A DNA stretch of 42,832 nt. Origin: a virus. Below are positions 1 to 9,514 of this stretch, piece by piece (position 1 is the stretch's first letter; every line of letters starts with the position of its first letter). The DNA lies in IMG/VR virus record IMGVR_UViG_3300030390_001047, positions 1 through 42,832 of that record; one strand, 5' to 3'. The notes beneath the pieces are model-generated. The model did not search any database and was not told the DNA's origin. It saw nothing but the letters and a program-made list of their open reading frames with translations. Both the position numbers and the translations under genes were made by a program.

Positions 1-1097
1 ACAAGTGATCTTTGTGGGTCTGGCCCTTTAAATTCAACTTTACCTTGATAGAAGTTATAAAGTTCAGACTTAAACATATCAAGAGTAAATGATGACTTGT
101 TATATACTCTTTTGAAAGAGTTATCTAACTGTGACCATAAACCTACAGATAATCTAATATCATCCGGTCCATCTTGTTTAATTCTACCACCTTTACCCCA
201 CATTAGGTAAGTTTCAATATCTGTTGCAATTTTAGATAAGTGTGCTGCTTCCATATTTGTAATGAAAGTTCTCGTAAGAGTTCCATTTTCAAATGCTTCT
301 CTAGCACCCGCTTTACCCATGTTTGCAACTAATCCTTCAATACTAGGTACTGATGGATTGTTTGGGTTTGTGTCAAAGTTTCTCCAAATTTCTGTTACAG
401 GTACTGTACCATCAGCGTTTAATCCGCCTTTGATCATTAAATCTGCTCTAGAAGAAATTGAATAGTGTACATGTGCTTCTGCTCCTCCTACAAAATTGTA
501 GAATTCACGGAAACCAGAACCTGTTTCAATGTCAGAAAATCTTTCTCCGTACTCTCCTCTTGCTGAACCTTTTCTAAAGAATTTTGTTCCTTTAGCAAGA
601 TACTTAGCATCAAGTACTGCTGCATTGTTGTTGTTAACTAATTGAACAGTGTAAACAAAACCGTCACCTGCAGGAATAATATCATCTGCTGTGATGTAAA
701 GTTCAAGTCCATTATACTTATCATAAGTAATAATGTCACCGTGTCCAAAAGTTCTTTTGTTGATCTTGATCTGGAATGTTGTTCCGTCAATACCCTTATT
801 AGTATTTGCAGGCTCAATGTCTGCTACTATGTAAGGAAGATCTTGTGCAATAGGAGTTTGCCACTTGTACTCACCTCTAGCGTTATCCACCATGATTGTA
901 TTCTTTCCACCGAATGATGCCATTTGATATAAAGGCATTTCTACCTTTTGGGTCATAGCCCATAAATCAATTGGTCCCATATCCATAGGCTCAGCGTTAC
1001 CAAGCATTTGGGTTAGGTGATAAGAATCAACATGAGAACTAGCATTGTAGCTTGTATCACGTAGGAAAATCCCATTATTTAAAACTGGAGTTGCCAT
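1..1097 (-). CDS. Major capsid protein, N-terminal 365 residues (runs off the left edge)
   Basis: An open frame starts at ATG 1097 (MATPVLNNGIFLRDTSYN...) and is still open at base 1, so the C-terminal part is missing. The visible part is rich in beta-type sequence and contains the stretches VEMPLYQMASFGGKN, ETYLMWGKGG and LSVGLWSQLDNSF, which look like crAss-like or Bacteroidota podovirus major capsid proteins. Position supports the call: it is the last gene after terminase, portal and scaffold-like protein on the same strand. It would form the icosahedral shell, presumably an HK97 fold. The leader at 1098-1164 is A/T-rich without a Shine-Dalgarno sequence, as in Bacteroidota. The family call is by recognition and context, not by alignment. 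Confidence 0.82.
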   Translation of the reverse strand, partial: MATPVLNNGIFLRDTSYNASSHVDSYHLTQMLGNAEPMDMGPIDLWAMTQKVEMPLYQMASFGGKNTIMVDNARGEYKWQTPIAQDLPYIVADIEPANTNKGIDGTTFQIKINKRTFGHGDIITYDKYNGLELYITADDIIPAGDGFVYTVQLVNNNNAAVLDAKYLAKGTKFFRKGSARGEYGERFSDIETGSGFREFYNFVGGAEAHVHYSISSRADLMIKGGLNADGTVPVTEIWRNFDTNPNNPSVPSIEGLVANMGKAGAREAFENGTLTRTFITNMEAAHLSKIATDIETYLMWGKGGRIKQDGPDDIRLSVGLWSQLDNSFKRVYNKSSFTLDMFKSELYNFYQGKVEFKGPDPQRSL

Positions 1098-1164
1098 AAT
1101 TTTTGATTGTTTTTAATTGTTAATAATTGTTTTCACTCTATTTAATTTACTAATTAAATTTCTT

Positions 1165-2493
1165 TTACATTCTTTTAAAAATGTTATTGGTTCTCTGTAA
1201 TTTTTTTCTTCCTGTAGTTCTTGTACTATCCGGCTCAGAGTCTTTAACTCCTAAAGAAGTTGACCCACCAGCATTAGACTGTTCTGTTTTTAATTTTCTA
1301 ACAGTTGCTTCAACACTTTTTTGTGCACCTTTCTGCATTATTTTACTTTTATAACCTTCTGGGTCTTGTAATAACCACAATGCTTCAGAAATCAAACTAT
1401 AGTTTGGTTCAACAAATTGATACTTTTCTAGTAGATGTCCTAATAAATTAGTGTTCTTCCCACTAACTGATGGATATGACGGTGAAACTAAACCATTATA
1501 CAACATTGCTTGTGTTTTCTTATCAACCTTGATTTCCCCTATTTTTCCATCTTTCAATGTATCATATACATTTTTCATATACTCTTGAGATGCATTTTCT
1601 TGTTGTTTCTTTTTCAACTCTTGTTGTTGAAGTTTTTGTGCAACAACCTTTTCTTGCATCTTATCTAATTTTGGTTTAAACTTAGATGCTTGTGTTTCAA
1701 GCTTTCCTAAGTCTTTCCAAATTTCTATTTCTTCTTGGATCTCTTCTTGTGTACCATAACCAGTAGCACCTAAGTACTCAGTTATAATTCTTTCTTGATC
1801 CTTTTCATCTTTTATATTTAAAGATTTATGTTCTTCAACAGCACCTAAGGTATTGAATAAACCTTTTAAATCTTTTCCTCCATCAGCTACATATCTTGCA
1901 GCTACTTGAAGTTCTTTAGGTAAACTTTCAAAAAATTGTTTTGGAGTCTCCCTTCTTACTTGATTTGCTTTTTCTTCAAGATTAGCTTGAATTAATTCTT
2001 CCCAATCTTTTGCAGAGTATTCTGTTAAATCTTTATCATCATCAAAAGGAACAATTTTATCATCACTAATTAACTTAGAAAATACATCAGCTATTCCATT
2101 AATAGGTTTTCTCCCTCTTTTAGCTTTAACTACATCTTCTTCAGTCTCATCATCTAATGTATCTAATATACTTTCTCCTTTTACATCAGATTCTTTATTA
2201 GTTGATTCTTCAACTTGTTCATTTACTTCTACGCCTTCTTCTGCTTTTGCTTCTGGCTCTTTTTCAACCTCTTCAACTTTTGCATTTAAATCATCCTTGT
2301 TATCTACATCAGGATCAGCAAAAGTAAAATCAGATTTAGTTTTTCTTGAAAAGATATTTTTTTGTGCAGGAGCACTTTTATTCTCCTCCGGTAAAGTTAT
2401 AGCATCACCACTAGGTGCACCATCAAAAATTTCATCTAAATTAATATCTAAAGTTTCAACTTTACTATTCATAGTATCTACGTTTGTACTCAT
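1165..2493 (-). CDS. Scaffold-like / head assembly protein between portal and capsid
   Basis: A 442-residue hydrophilic protein. The N-terminal 150 residues are strongly acidic (EVEEVEKE-type runs) and apparently disordered, followed by an AT-hook-like KRGRKP near residue 125. The middle is helical and ends in a Q/K/E-rich coiled-coil segment (around residues 285-310). The C-terminus is basic (TTGRKKLQRTNNIFKRM). It lies between portal and capsid genes, where many tailed phages encode an internal scaffold, and its low-complexity, charged, coiled-coil makeup fits that role. No enzymatic motif is visible. The scaffold role is inferred from position and composition; it could instead be an internal virion protein. 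Confidence 0.6.
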   Translation of the reverse strand: MSTNVDTMNSKVETLDINLDEIFDGAPSGDAITLPEENKSAPAQKNIFSRKTKSDFTFADPDVDNKDDLNAKVEEVEKEPEAKAEEGVEVNEQVEESTNKESDVKGESILDTLDDETEEDVVKAKRGRKPINGIADVFSKLISDDKIVPFDDDKDLTEYSAKDWEELIQANLEEKANQVRRETPKQFFESLPKELQVAARYVADGGKDLKGLFNTLGAVEEHKSLNIKDEKDQERIITEYLGATGYGTQEEIQEEIEIWKDLGKLETQASKFKPKLDKMQEKVVAQKLQQQELKKKQQENASQEYMKNVYDTLKDGKIGEIKVDKKTQAMLYNGLVSPSYPSVSGKNTNLLGHLLEKYQFVEPNYSLISEALWLLQDPEGYKSKIMQKGAQKSVEATVRKLKTEQSNAGGSTSLGVKDSEPDSTRTTGRKKLQRTNNIFKRM

Positions 2494-2610
2494 AATTATG
2501 TTGGTTTTAATAATTAATACTTTCTATATGTATAATATAATAAATGTTTTATTAATTAAACTTATAATATTTGAAAAATTTAAAAGTTTTTAGCAGTATA
2601 TAGCTAACGC

Positions 2611-5361
2611 CTATTTTTTATCTTCAGGCTTCTTGATATCGTACTTGTTTTTATTTTCACGTGCAATTTCAAGTTTAGTATTTGCTATATCTCTTTGAGC
2701 ATTTATTTTTTCTCTTTCAACAGTAAGTCTACTGCTTTCCATATTTTGTTTAGCAGCTACTTCATCACGTTTAAGATTCATCTGCTCACGATATTGTGTA
2801 GTTTCTTGAATATCCTTCAAAGCATCCTGATAATCAGATTGTTGATTTTGATTTATATCTACCTGAGAACCAAAACCTGCTGATCTTATTTCAGCTAAAG
2901 TAATTTTATTCTGTCTGTCTTTATCATTTTCTTGCATTTCAACTTGCAACTTCATTTGCTCTTCTTGAGATTTAGCTTGTATAGCTTGTTCTTGCATTTG
3001 TTGTTGTTGCTGCATTTCTTGTTGACGTTGCTGTTGTGTTCTTGTTTCTGAGTCTTTTAGTATATCAGTTACTTCAGCAATAGAATCTGCTTTAACTATG
3101 TTTCCTAATTCATATATACTAGCACCTGTAGTATTATTAGTAAGTGCCATTTGTTTTAAGTTTTCTAGTATAGCTCTATGATTTGTTTTAGTGGTAGCAA
3201 AAATATTAAAATCTCTTAATAATAAATCTGTACCATTGATTGTAAAATTAACTTTTTCTGCTTCACTAGATATATAAGATAATCTAATACTAGGATTATT
3301 ACTTTGGTAGTATTGAGCAAGGTCAGTTCTCATTTGATGTACTCTAGGCATCAGTTGATCTGAATGCTGTACAAAATACATCTCTGTTTGAGCGTATGAC
3401 TGTTGCATAGCTTGTACCACTCCTGTAGCAGTTTGAGCCGATACAGCGCCTCCTAGACGTTGTGGGTTAACTCCTATAGAATCAAAACATTGTTGTTTAA
3501 AGTAATTAGCTAATTGTATTCTAGACATTAATCTACTTGTCTGCTCCATGTTTAGAGTTTGATAGTGATTAAAGTTAGTTGCGTTTTCAGTGTTAGTAAT
3601 AGATGTATCTAAAGGTAGCATCTGAAAGTCTTTCATAGCTACATATGCTTTAGCATAATTATTCTTACCCCAGTCTTCACCCATTGAATGACGTGGTAAT
3701 GCATTTTGATCAAACATTATTACTGTACCTAACTCATCTATTAATATATCAGCAATTTGATTATTAACCATGTTATAACCTACTTGATATGCTTTCATTA
3801 AATCTACCAATGAAGTAGATCTAGTATTTCTGTCAGAAAATACTCTTCCCTCAACAGGAAGTTTACACCCATATAATGTATTGTTTCCTTTGAATTGAAA
3901 AGGTAATCTTCCAGGTTTAGTTCTATTAATGCCTACATATATAGGGTTTATATTATCACCCATTGTAGATCTCCACATAGCTGGTAAATTAGGTCCTATC
4001 TTTACTCCACCCCATACTTCATTAATCCATATCCATTCAATGTGTTCACCTTGAATTAAATTTTCTTTTGTTTTGTTTTTAAATAGTGATGTATCATATA
4101 CACCTTTCTCAGTTATTTTGAATGTTTCATCTACAACTTCTTGTATTACTTCACCATCCATTTCTATTTTAGTTAGATGACCTAACTTACGTTGTGTCTT
4201 CCAATAAATAGTTGATATTCTCATTAGGTTGCCTTCTTCTAATGGACCTGTGTCTTCACTTTGATCTAATATCTCACTAAGTATATCTCCTCCAGCTGCT
4301 GGATCATTCCAATAGTTACTTGTATATTGTCTATAAGCTAGTCCTGGCATTTGCGTATTCCATTCATGAGATCTAGTAGCATCATAATATGAACCATCAT
4401 TTTGATAACCATTTACCTGATACTGTGCAGATCTAGCTGGATATATTTTTTGTAATGATTTAAGTTGCTTCTCATCCATTAGATATCCATATCTATCTAC
4501 TACATCAGCAACTGTCATTAAGTCAATTTTACCAACATAATTTGAATCAGATATATATCTTTGATCTGGTGATTTTTGATAAAATGTTAATACAGGATTC
4601 CATAGTTCTACATCATAGTCATCCTCTAACATTCTGAAATGCCAGAATTCCCTATCTGCAATAAGCATATCTCTAAAGCCACGTTCTTCTAATTCCTGCA
4701 TATGAAATCTTTCTTCATCTACATTTAATTGATGAGTAGCCCATTCTTCAACCATACTCCTGTATGACTTACTAAAAAAGTCTTCTATTTCTGGTAATGA
4801 TTTTAAATTTTGTGGAGCAAGTTGTTCTTTAGCTTCTTGTGATGCAGGATCCATACCCATCTCAATCATTCTCATAACAAGATTTTTCTCTGCGTCTGCT
4901 AATAGAGCTTGTTCTACCTGCATTCTTTTATTCTCAAGCATCTCATTATAAGATGTATCATCTACTGCTCTGAATTGTACTTTGGAATATCTTTTGGCAA
5001 ACTCTCCTGTAAGTACATTAATAACATTTGGTACAATTGGATAAAACTTTAACTCTAATGCTGAATCATTTTCTTGAGTTAAAACATCCATCATTTCTTT
5101 ATAGTCATTGTCGGGTTCAACAATGTAATCAGTTTTGTCTATAATACCTTTAGCAAGTTTGTAATTTTTTAATAGTCTTCTGGCATTAACACGTAAAAAT
5201 TCAATTCCTTGAAGTTCAAGCCAATCTAAATTCCATGCTGCCCAATCATCAGTTTTTTTAGAATAAGGTAAGAATTGTGTTGGTTGGGTTAAGCTAGAAA
5301 AAGTTGGTCCACTTTCTGCTTTTGCACCATTCTTTAATTGCATTGCATTTAATACTCTCAT
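2611..5361 (-). CDS. Portal protein
   Basis: A 916-residue protein directly downstream of terminase (10-base gap). The N-terminal part has the pattern YKLAKGIIDKTDYI followed by LKFYPIVPNVINVLTGEFAKR, which I recognise from crAss-like and related Bacteroidota phage portals. The centre has tryptophan-rich segments (SNYWNDPAAGG, WIWINEVWGG). The last 170 residues are Gln/Glu-rich and predicted coiled coil (QQRQQEMQQQQQMQEQ). Portals form a dodecameric ring at one capsid vertex, through which DNA is packaged and to which the tail attaches. The size is typical of the long portals in this group. The 117-base gap between this gene and the scaffold-like gene (2494-2610) is very AT-rich and shows no clear motif. 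Confidence 0.85.
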   Translation of the reverse strand: MRVLNAMQLKNGAKAESGPTFSSLTQPTQFLPYSKKTDDWAAWNLDWLELQGIEFLRVNARRLLKNYKLAKGIIDKTDYIVEPDNDYKEMMDVLTQENDSALELKFYPIVPNVINVLTGEFAKRYSKVQFRAVDDTSYNEMLENKRMQVEQALLADAEKNLVMRMIEMGMDPASQEAKEQLAPQNLKSLPEIEDFFSKSYRSMVEEWATHQLNVDEERFHMQELEERGFRDMLIADREFWHFRMLEDDYDVELWNPVLTFYQKSPDQRYISDSNYVGKIDLMTVADVVDRYGYLMDEKQLKSLQKIYPARSAQYQVNGYQNDGSYYDATRSHEWNTQMPGLAYRQYTSNYWNDPAAGGDILSEILDQSEDTGPLEEGNLMRISTIYWKTQRKLGHLTKIEMDGEVIQEVVDETFKITEKGVYDTSLFKNKTKENLIQGEHIEWIWINEVWGGVKIGPNLPAMWRSTMGDNINPIYVGINRTKPGRLPFQFKGNNTLYGCKLPVEGRVFSDRNTRSTSLVDLMKAYQVGYNMVNNQIADILIDELGTVIMFDQNALPRHSMGEDWGKNNYAKAYVAMKDFQMLPLDTSITNTENATNFNHYQTLNMEQTSRLMSRIQLANYFKQQCFDSIGVNPQRLGGAVSAQTATGVVQAMQQSYAQTEMYFVQHSDQLMPRVHQMRTDLAQYYQSNNPSIRLSYISSEAEKVNFTINGTDLLLRDFNIFATTKTNHRAILENLKQMALTNNTTGASIYELGNIVKADSIAEVTDILKDSETRTQQQRQQEMQQQQQMQEQAIQAKSQEEQMKLQVEMQENDKDRQNKITLAEIRSAGFGSQVDINQNQQSDYQDALKDIQETTQYREQMNLKRDEVAAKQNMESSRLTVEREKINAQRDIANTKLEIARENKNKYDIKKPEDKK

Positions 5362-5371
5362 TCTTTTATTT

Positions 5372-7564
5372 TTATTTAATATTCTTAAAACCTGATCTTC
5401 TTATTTTTTTTGAAGAACTGTGTTTTCCACGTCCAATATTTTTAAACGGACTATACTTTAATTTATACAAATTTTCTGAGTTTACCAAAGAATTAGTCTC
5501 TGATTCACGTCTTTTAGAGTATCCTCTGTTAGATTGTTGTATTTTTACAAATGCAATCAAAGAACCAAATGCAACAAGTCTATCCACGTTCAATCCAGGA
5601 TAATAGGCTAACATCTCTTTTAAAAGCATTGGATCTGGTATTCTTTCTACACCCAATGTTTGATTCATAACGTTTCCATCATCATCTAAATCTTCATCAA
5701 TTACTTCTCTTATAAACTCTATTGCATATGATATTAAATGACTCTTAAATAGTGTTCCTGTATTCTTCCAGCCGTACTCTTGATAGACAGTTCTATTAGA
5801 TCCAAGATCTTTTAAAAATAATATTTGTTGTTTTGGAACTAAATATCTTTGCTTTTTTCTAGCAATCATATGTTGAATAAATAATGATATATTATTTTCA
5901 ACTAATGTCCAAGCATTATACCACTCTATTAATAACTCTAATCTTTCATGTGTCTTGTTTATATCATCAAATCTACCACACCAAGCTGCTACAATTTTAT
6001 CTTTTTCAATAAACTGTTCAGTATCTCCTGATTGAGTTGTTCTTGTTACTTCTACAGCATTTTTATAAATAAATATACTACATAATGAATCAGATGTAGT
6101 TGTTTTACCTTCTGATACTGGATCAATAGATCCATAGTAAGCTCCAAAATCAGGTCTTTTACTTGCAGGTCTTTCCCACACTACAATTGTTCCAGTTTTA
6201 TCTGTTTGTTTTTTGTCAACAGGAAATCTGGTTATTGGTAATTTATTTGTACGTTTAGCAATGATGCCTTCTTGTTCTCTTTCTAATTCTATTAATTCAT
6301 AAGGGTATTCTTTTTCATCAACTTTTTTAAGTTGTTTACTCAATACACCTTGTGGAAATATTGAGGCTTTTCTATATGCAAATGCTTCAGCTATATTTAA
6401 AGGTTTCTGAGATATCCTTAATTGAAACTGTTCACCGTTTAATTCATTTTTCCAACGCTCTCTTTCTTTATGAATTGCTTCTACTGCTTCTTCTATTTGA
6501 GAGTTACCATAACTATCTATATATGGTGGCATTGACCATTGTTCAGGTATAAACAAACCTGCTTTTCCAATTGTTCCGTCAGCATCTATTAGATCTGTTT
6601 CAACAGAAAATATATCATTTGCATCAGGGTTCATTATCATTTCCTTCAATGGTTTACATTGATCTAAATCACCCACTGATCCTGCAGCAATAAACATACC
6701 TGTAGTCATCATACCTGAAGACATTGCAGGACGTAAATATTCATATGTTTCTGACATCTTAGAAGCTATACCAGCTTCTTCATGAAAAAAGTATGTACAT
6801 GGTCCACCTACTCCAGTTGTAGCATTTTTCTCAAATGAACCACCTTGTATTTTAGATTTAAGACCTCTTGCAGTTTTTCTATTTCCAATTTTTACTTCTA
6901 TTTGTTGTTGCCAAAGTAATACCTTCTCAGGATTACTTGGTCTATACCAAGCAGTATGTTCATTTAAAAATATTTTGTATTCTTCTAAAAACTTCCATGA
7001 ACCTTTATCATTTATAAAGTCTTTTAATGATGCCCCTATCTTACATGTACTACCTTCTTCAAACCAATAAGTATTAATTAATTTAGCCATGTGAAAGTAA
7101 GAAGAAGCTATCTGACGTTTTTTAAGTATAGCTGAATGTTGATTATTTAGTTCAGCTAGCCATTCATATAATGCCATATGGTATTGTGCATCTCTTACTT
7201 TTGCAAATCCATATTTTTTTTCTTCTTTATCAAATATGGGTAAAAAATTTAGCCACATATAATAGTCTCTTGTTATATACCAAGTCTTGTGTTTATCTTT
7301 ATATATAACTCCATTACGGCATTTGATTTTTTGGTCATCCCAATATGTAGTAAAGTCTTTAGATCTAAAAGGACTACTACAATACAATCCTTCTTCATTA
7401 AATACTTTAGCTTGCTCATTAAATTTAAAAGCCATCTCTGTAAACCCGTATTTACCAGGCTCACTAAAGATGGATTCTAAAAACTCTCTAAATTTTAAGT
7501 CATTTTTAAATTCAGTAGTTGTCCAATTTCCATTGTCATATGTAGGTATAACCCTACTCATCAT
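5372..7564 (-). CDS. terL: Terminase large subunit (packaging ATPase and nuclease)
   Basis: A 730-residue protein. The ATPase half has a degenerate Walker A region (LKKRQIASSYFHMAKLI, about residues 147-163), a Walker B TYFFHEEAG (about 257-265) and a coupling motif MFIAAGSVGD (290-299). The C-terminal RNase H-like nuclease half begins with GAYYGSIDPVSEGKTTTSD (about 475-492), whose Asp is the expected first metal ligand; NVDRLVAFGSLIA near the end supplies the last. TerL pumps DNA through the portal and cuts concatemers. The start overlaps the end of the GroES-like gene by 11 bases. The lack of a classical GxGKT loop is usual in this phage group. No small terminase was recognised; the two unknown genes upstream are candidates. 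Confidence 0.9.
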   Translation of the reverse strand: MMSRVIPTYDNGNWTTTEFKNDLKFREFLESIFSEPGKYGFTEMAFKFNEQAKVFNEEGLYCSSPFRSKDFTTYWDDQKIKCRNGVIYKDKHKTWYITRDYYMWLNFLPIFDKEEKKYGFAKVRDAQYHMALYEWLAELNNQHSAILKKRQIASSYFHMAKLINTYWFEEGSTCKIGASLKDFINDKGSWKFLEEYKIFLNEHTAWYRPSNPEKVLLWQQQIEVKIGNRKTARGLKSKIQGGSFEKNATTGVGGPCTYFFHEEAGIASKMSETYEYLRPAMSSGMMTTGMFIAAGSVGDLDQCKPLKEMIMNPDANDIFSVETDLIDADGTIGKAGLFIPEQWSMPPYIDSYGNSQIEEAVEAIHKERERWKNELNGEQFQLRISQKPLNIAEAFAYRKASIFPQGVLSKQLKKVDEKEYPYELIELEREQEGIIAKRTNKLPITRFPVDKKQTDKTGTIVVWERPASKRPDFGAYYGSIDPVSEGKTTTSDSLCSIFIYKNAVEVTRTTQSGDTEQFIEKDKIVAAWCGRFDDINKTHERLELLIEWYNAWTLVENNISLFIQHMIARKKQRYLVPKQQILFLKDLGSNRTVYQEYGWKNTGTLFKSHLISYAIEFIREVIDEDLDDDGNVMNQTLGVERIPDPMLLKEMLAYYPGLNVDRLVAFGSLIAFVKIQQSNRGYSKRRESETNSLVNSENLYKLKYSPFKNIGRGKHSSSKKIRRSGFKNIK

Positions 7565-7832
7565 ATCTTACTATTGCAAAAACATCTCCTTCTTGAATTA
7601 ATAAGTGCTCTACATTCTGGTGCATCATAGGTGTTGGAATAGCATGTTCTGCGTATTGTACAACGTCTCCTACTTCTATCTCATAAACATCTTTGCCTTT
7701 ACCCACAACTGTGCCTTTAAATTCTTTTTTCTGAGCTATCTCAGGAATAATAAGTCCAGATGCTGTCTTAGTTTCAACTTTCCATTTTTTTAATAGTAAT
7801 TTTCTACCTACCGGTATAACTGTCATGCTCAT
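7554..7832 (-). CDS. GroES-like (Cpn10) co-chaperonin
   Basis: A 92-residue protein with the Cpn10 layout. The N-terminal strand is VIPVGRKLLLKKWK, followed by a mobile-loop region TKTASGLIIPE, then KGTVVGKGKDVYEIEVGDVVQY and a C-terminal strand LLIQEGDVFAIVRYDE. GroES-type proteins cap GroEL and help folding; phage versions such as T4 gp31 and RB49 CocO adapt host GroEL to fold the capsid protein. The mobile-loop sequence ASGLIIPE is close to the GroEL-binding loop (GGIVLP). It sits immediately before terminase in the head gene run and overlaps it by 11 bases, which fits a head-assembly chaperone. The role in capsid folding is inferred. Confidence 0.85.
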   Translation of the reverse strand: MSMTVIPVGRKLLLKKWKVETKTASGLIIPEIAQKKEFKGTVVGKGKDVYEIEVGDVVQYAEHAIPTPMMHQNVEHLLIQEGDVFAIVRYDE

Positions 7833-7850
7833 ATTTCTTTGATTTAATTA

Positions 7851-8369
7851 TTATAATTGGTCATAAGCTAATCCTGCACCACCACGTACAGAGCTTTCTT
7901 GTTCTTGTTTCATATCTAAAAATGCACCTTTATATGATTGTCTAATGTTCTCAAATTTAGCTGCAGCATTTATCATAGAGTTCATATTACCATCTCTACC
8001 ATGTTCTATAGGGGTAACCTCCATATACTTAGCTAATCTATCTAACATAGCTTTAATACCCACATAAGCTCTATACGTAGGTGTTTCATACATTTTTTTA
8101 CACATATCTAGTGCATATCTAATTTTACCATCTTCTGGAGATTCTTCTAATCCAATTTCTTCTATTATTATATCTTCTTTTTCATGTTCAGGAAGATTAA
8201 AGAATGGATTTAAATCTGGATCAGGACAACTAATATAAAATATATATTGATATACTTGCATATATGTATCCGGATAAACTTCCATTATTTTCTTTAAGAA
8301 TGGTAAAGAATAGCAATGCTCTGTTACCACTAATTTTTGATTCTGTACATCAAATAATTTTACTAGCAT
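7851..8369 (-). CDS. Unknown protein upstream of terminase (172 residues)
   Basis: A mixed alpha/beta protein of unknown function. It starts MLVKLFDVQNQKLVVTEHCY, has an acidic middle (EHEKEDIIIEEIGLEE) and a helical C-terminal half with YALDMCKKMYETPTYRAY. It ends in a polar tail (QEQESSVRGGAGLAYDQL). It overlaps the preceding 82-residue gene by 7 bases and lies 18 bases before the GroES-like gene, so it is part of the packaging/head run. Position just ahead of TerL makes a small terminase or other packaging factor possible, but I see no DNA-binding motif to prove it. Confidence 0.7.
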   Translation of the reverse strand: MLVKLFDVQNQKLVVTEHCYSLPFLKKIMEVYPDTYMQVYQYIFYISCPDPDLNPFFNLPEHEKEDIIIEEIGLEESPEDGKIRYALDMCKKMYETPTYRAYVGIKAMLDRLAKYMEVTPIEHGRDGNMNSMINAAAKFENIRQSYKGAFLDMKQEQESSVRGGAGLAYDQL

Positions 8370-8611
8370 TCTGTATCTTTTTTAAATTGTTTATAGCCTA
8401 TCTTTAAAACTATTGGTTTTTCAGCTCCTTTCATTAATATTTCTGTATAGTCTTTTTGAAAAGCTTCTCTCCCTAAATGAAAGTATTGTTTAAAATATGC
8501 TATATCCTCTAGATCTATAGTTATTAAAGTTTCATGAAACTGAAAATCAGTTGGAATTTTTGATGTAGATGATTGTATTGCTATTGCTGCTGTATATTCT
8601 TTTAATTTCAT
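8363..8611 (-). CDS. Unknown small protein (82 residues)
   Basis: This protein starts MKLKEYTAAIAIQSSTSKIP and contains LITIDLEDIAYFKQYFHLGREAFQKDYTE split around an aromatic-rich centre. It ends with LKIGYKQFKKDTEC. It overlaps the nuclease gene before it by 4 bases (ATGA-type junction) and the next gene by 7 bases, so translation is probably coupled. No family recognised. Confidence 0.65.
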   Translation of the reverse strand: MKLKEYTAAIAIQSSTSKIPTDFQFHETLITIDLEDIAYFKQYFHLGREAFQKDYTEILMKGAEKPIVLKIGYKQFKKDTEC

Positions 8612-9417
8612 TGGTTATCTTTTATCCACATCATTAATGATCTTACTTCATCTTTTAAATATGGTAGTTCATACATTTTTATACTATCTAAAACAGGCTC
8701 TCCGTCAATGTGTTCATTTATTGGATATCCATTGGAATCTTCACCAACTTGTTTAAATTTTACATGTTGAATAATAAGCTTGCCTATTTTAAGTTTAGGG
8801 TTGTGCTTTTTAATAATATACGCATAAATACTCAGCTGTAAGTTATAATGATTTAAATTACAATCATCTAAATGATTTACTGGTCTAAACATCTTATTAG
8901 TTATACCTTCCCAATTTGTAAAACCTTTATCTTTAATTTCTTTATTGGTTTTGTAGTCTGTAATATTTATATAACCATTTACTATTTCTACTACATCTGC
9001 CTGACCACATATACCAACAGATTTTAAATATACTAAATGTTCTGGATATACTCCTTCTTTAATTTTTTGTTCTGGAGAAAGTTTTACTCCGTCTACTATA
9101 ATAGGTTTTATTATTGGTACTTCTACACCATATCTTCCTATTGTATTTAAGTCAAGCATATCTGCTTCTCTTTGATTATGATAGAAATTACCTAATGTTA
9201 TAGCTCTATTTGTTTCACCATCCCATGCTGCTATAATTTCTTTGGGTGTCATTCCATACCACTTAGATCTTTTATTCTTAGAGGATTTTTTTGCTTGACC
9301 ATCTCTATCAAACTTTGGTTTAAATTTTGCAACTAAACCAGTAACACTAATCCAAGATATATTATCTTTATCAGTGCTTTCATAGATATGACCTTCTTCT
9401 TTAAATGCTATTGCCAT
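8608..9417 (-). CDS. PD-(D/E)XK nuclease (RecB/Cas4-like)
   Basis: A 269-residue protein with the signature of the RecB-like PD-(D/E)XK fold: an N-terminal ITLGNFYH (His80), GQADVVEIVNGY (Asp141), ITDYKTNKE (Asp154-x-Lys156), and LQLSIYAYIIKK, the Q-x3-Y motif found after the core. It would cut or resect DNA with metal ions. It lies between a zinc-binding protein and packaging-associated genes in the late strand, so it may process DNA for packaging or degrade host DNA. A second, unrelated-looking member of the fold is at 32962-33951. Fold assignment rests on motifs seen by eye. Confidence 0.75.
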   Translation of the reverse strand: MAIAFKEEGHIYESTDKDNISWISVTGLVAKFKPKFDRDGQAKKSSKNKRSKWYGMTPKEIIAAWDGETNRAITLGNFYHNQREADMLDLNTIGRYGVEVPIIKPIIVDGVKLSPEQKIKEGVYPEHLVYLKSVGICGQADVVEIVNGYINITDYKTNKEIKDKGFTNWEGITNKMFRPVNHLDDCNLNHYNLQLSIYAYIIKKHNPKLKIGKLIIQHVKFKQVGEDSNGYPINEHIDGEPVLDSIKMYELPYLKDEVRSLMMWIKDNQ

Positions 9418-9514
9418 TACTTTCAGTTATTAAATTTACAGAATCTGTAGATGTCCATATTAAATTAATAGGTCCACTTACACTACTGTTTTCATTAAGT
9501 ATATTATTTTTCAT
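9401..9514 (-). CDS. Possible 37-residue peptide filling a gap
   Basis: A short frame MKNNILNENSSVSGP...SNGNSI bridges the gap between the zinc-protein gene and the nuclease gene. It overlaps the first by 11 bases and the second by 17. The gap is otherwise 86 bases, long for this tightly packed run, and an overlapping start and stop at both ends is the usual junction here. No homology can be judged at this length, so it may be spurious. Confidence 0.4.
   Translation of the reverse strand: MKNNILNENSSVSGPINLIWTSTDSVNLITESNGNSI

Noticed and set aside
2297-2593. Plus-strand frame over the start of the scaffold-like gene
   Set aside because: Reverse-strand shadow: it covers the acidic N-terminal coding region of the real gene and runs into the AT-rich gap.
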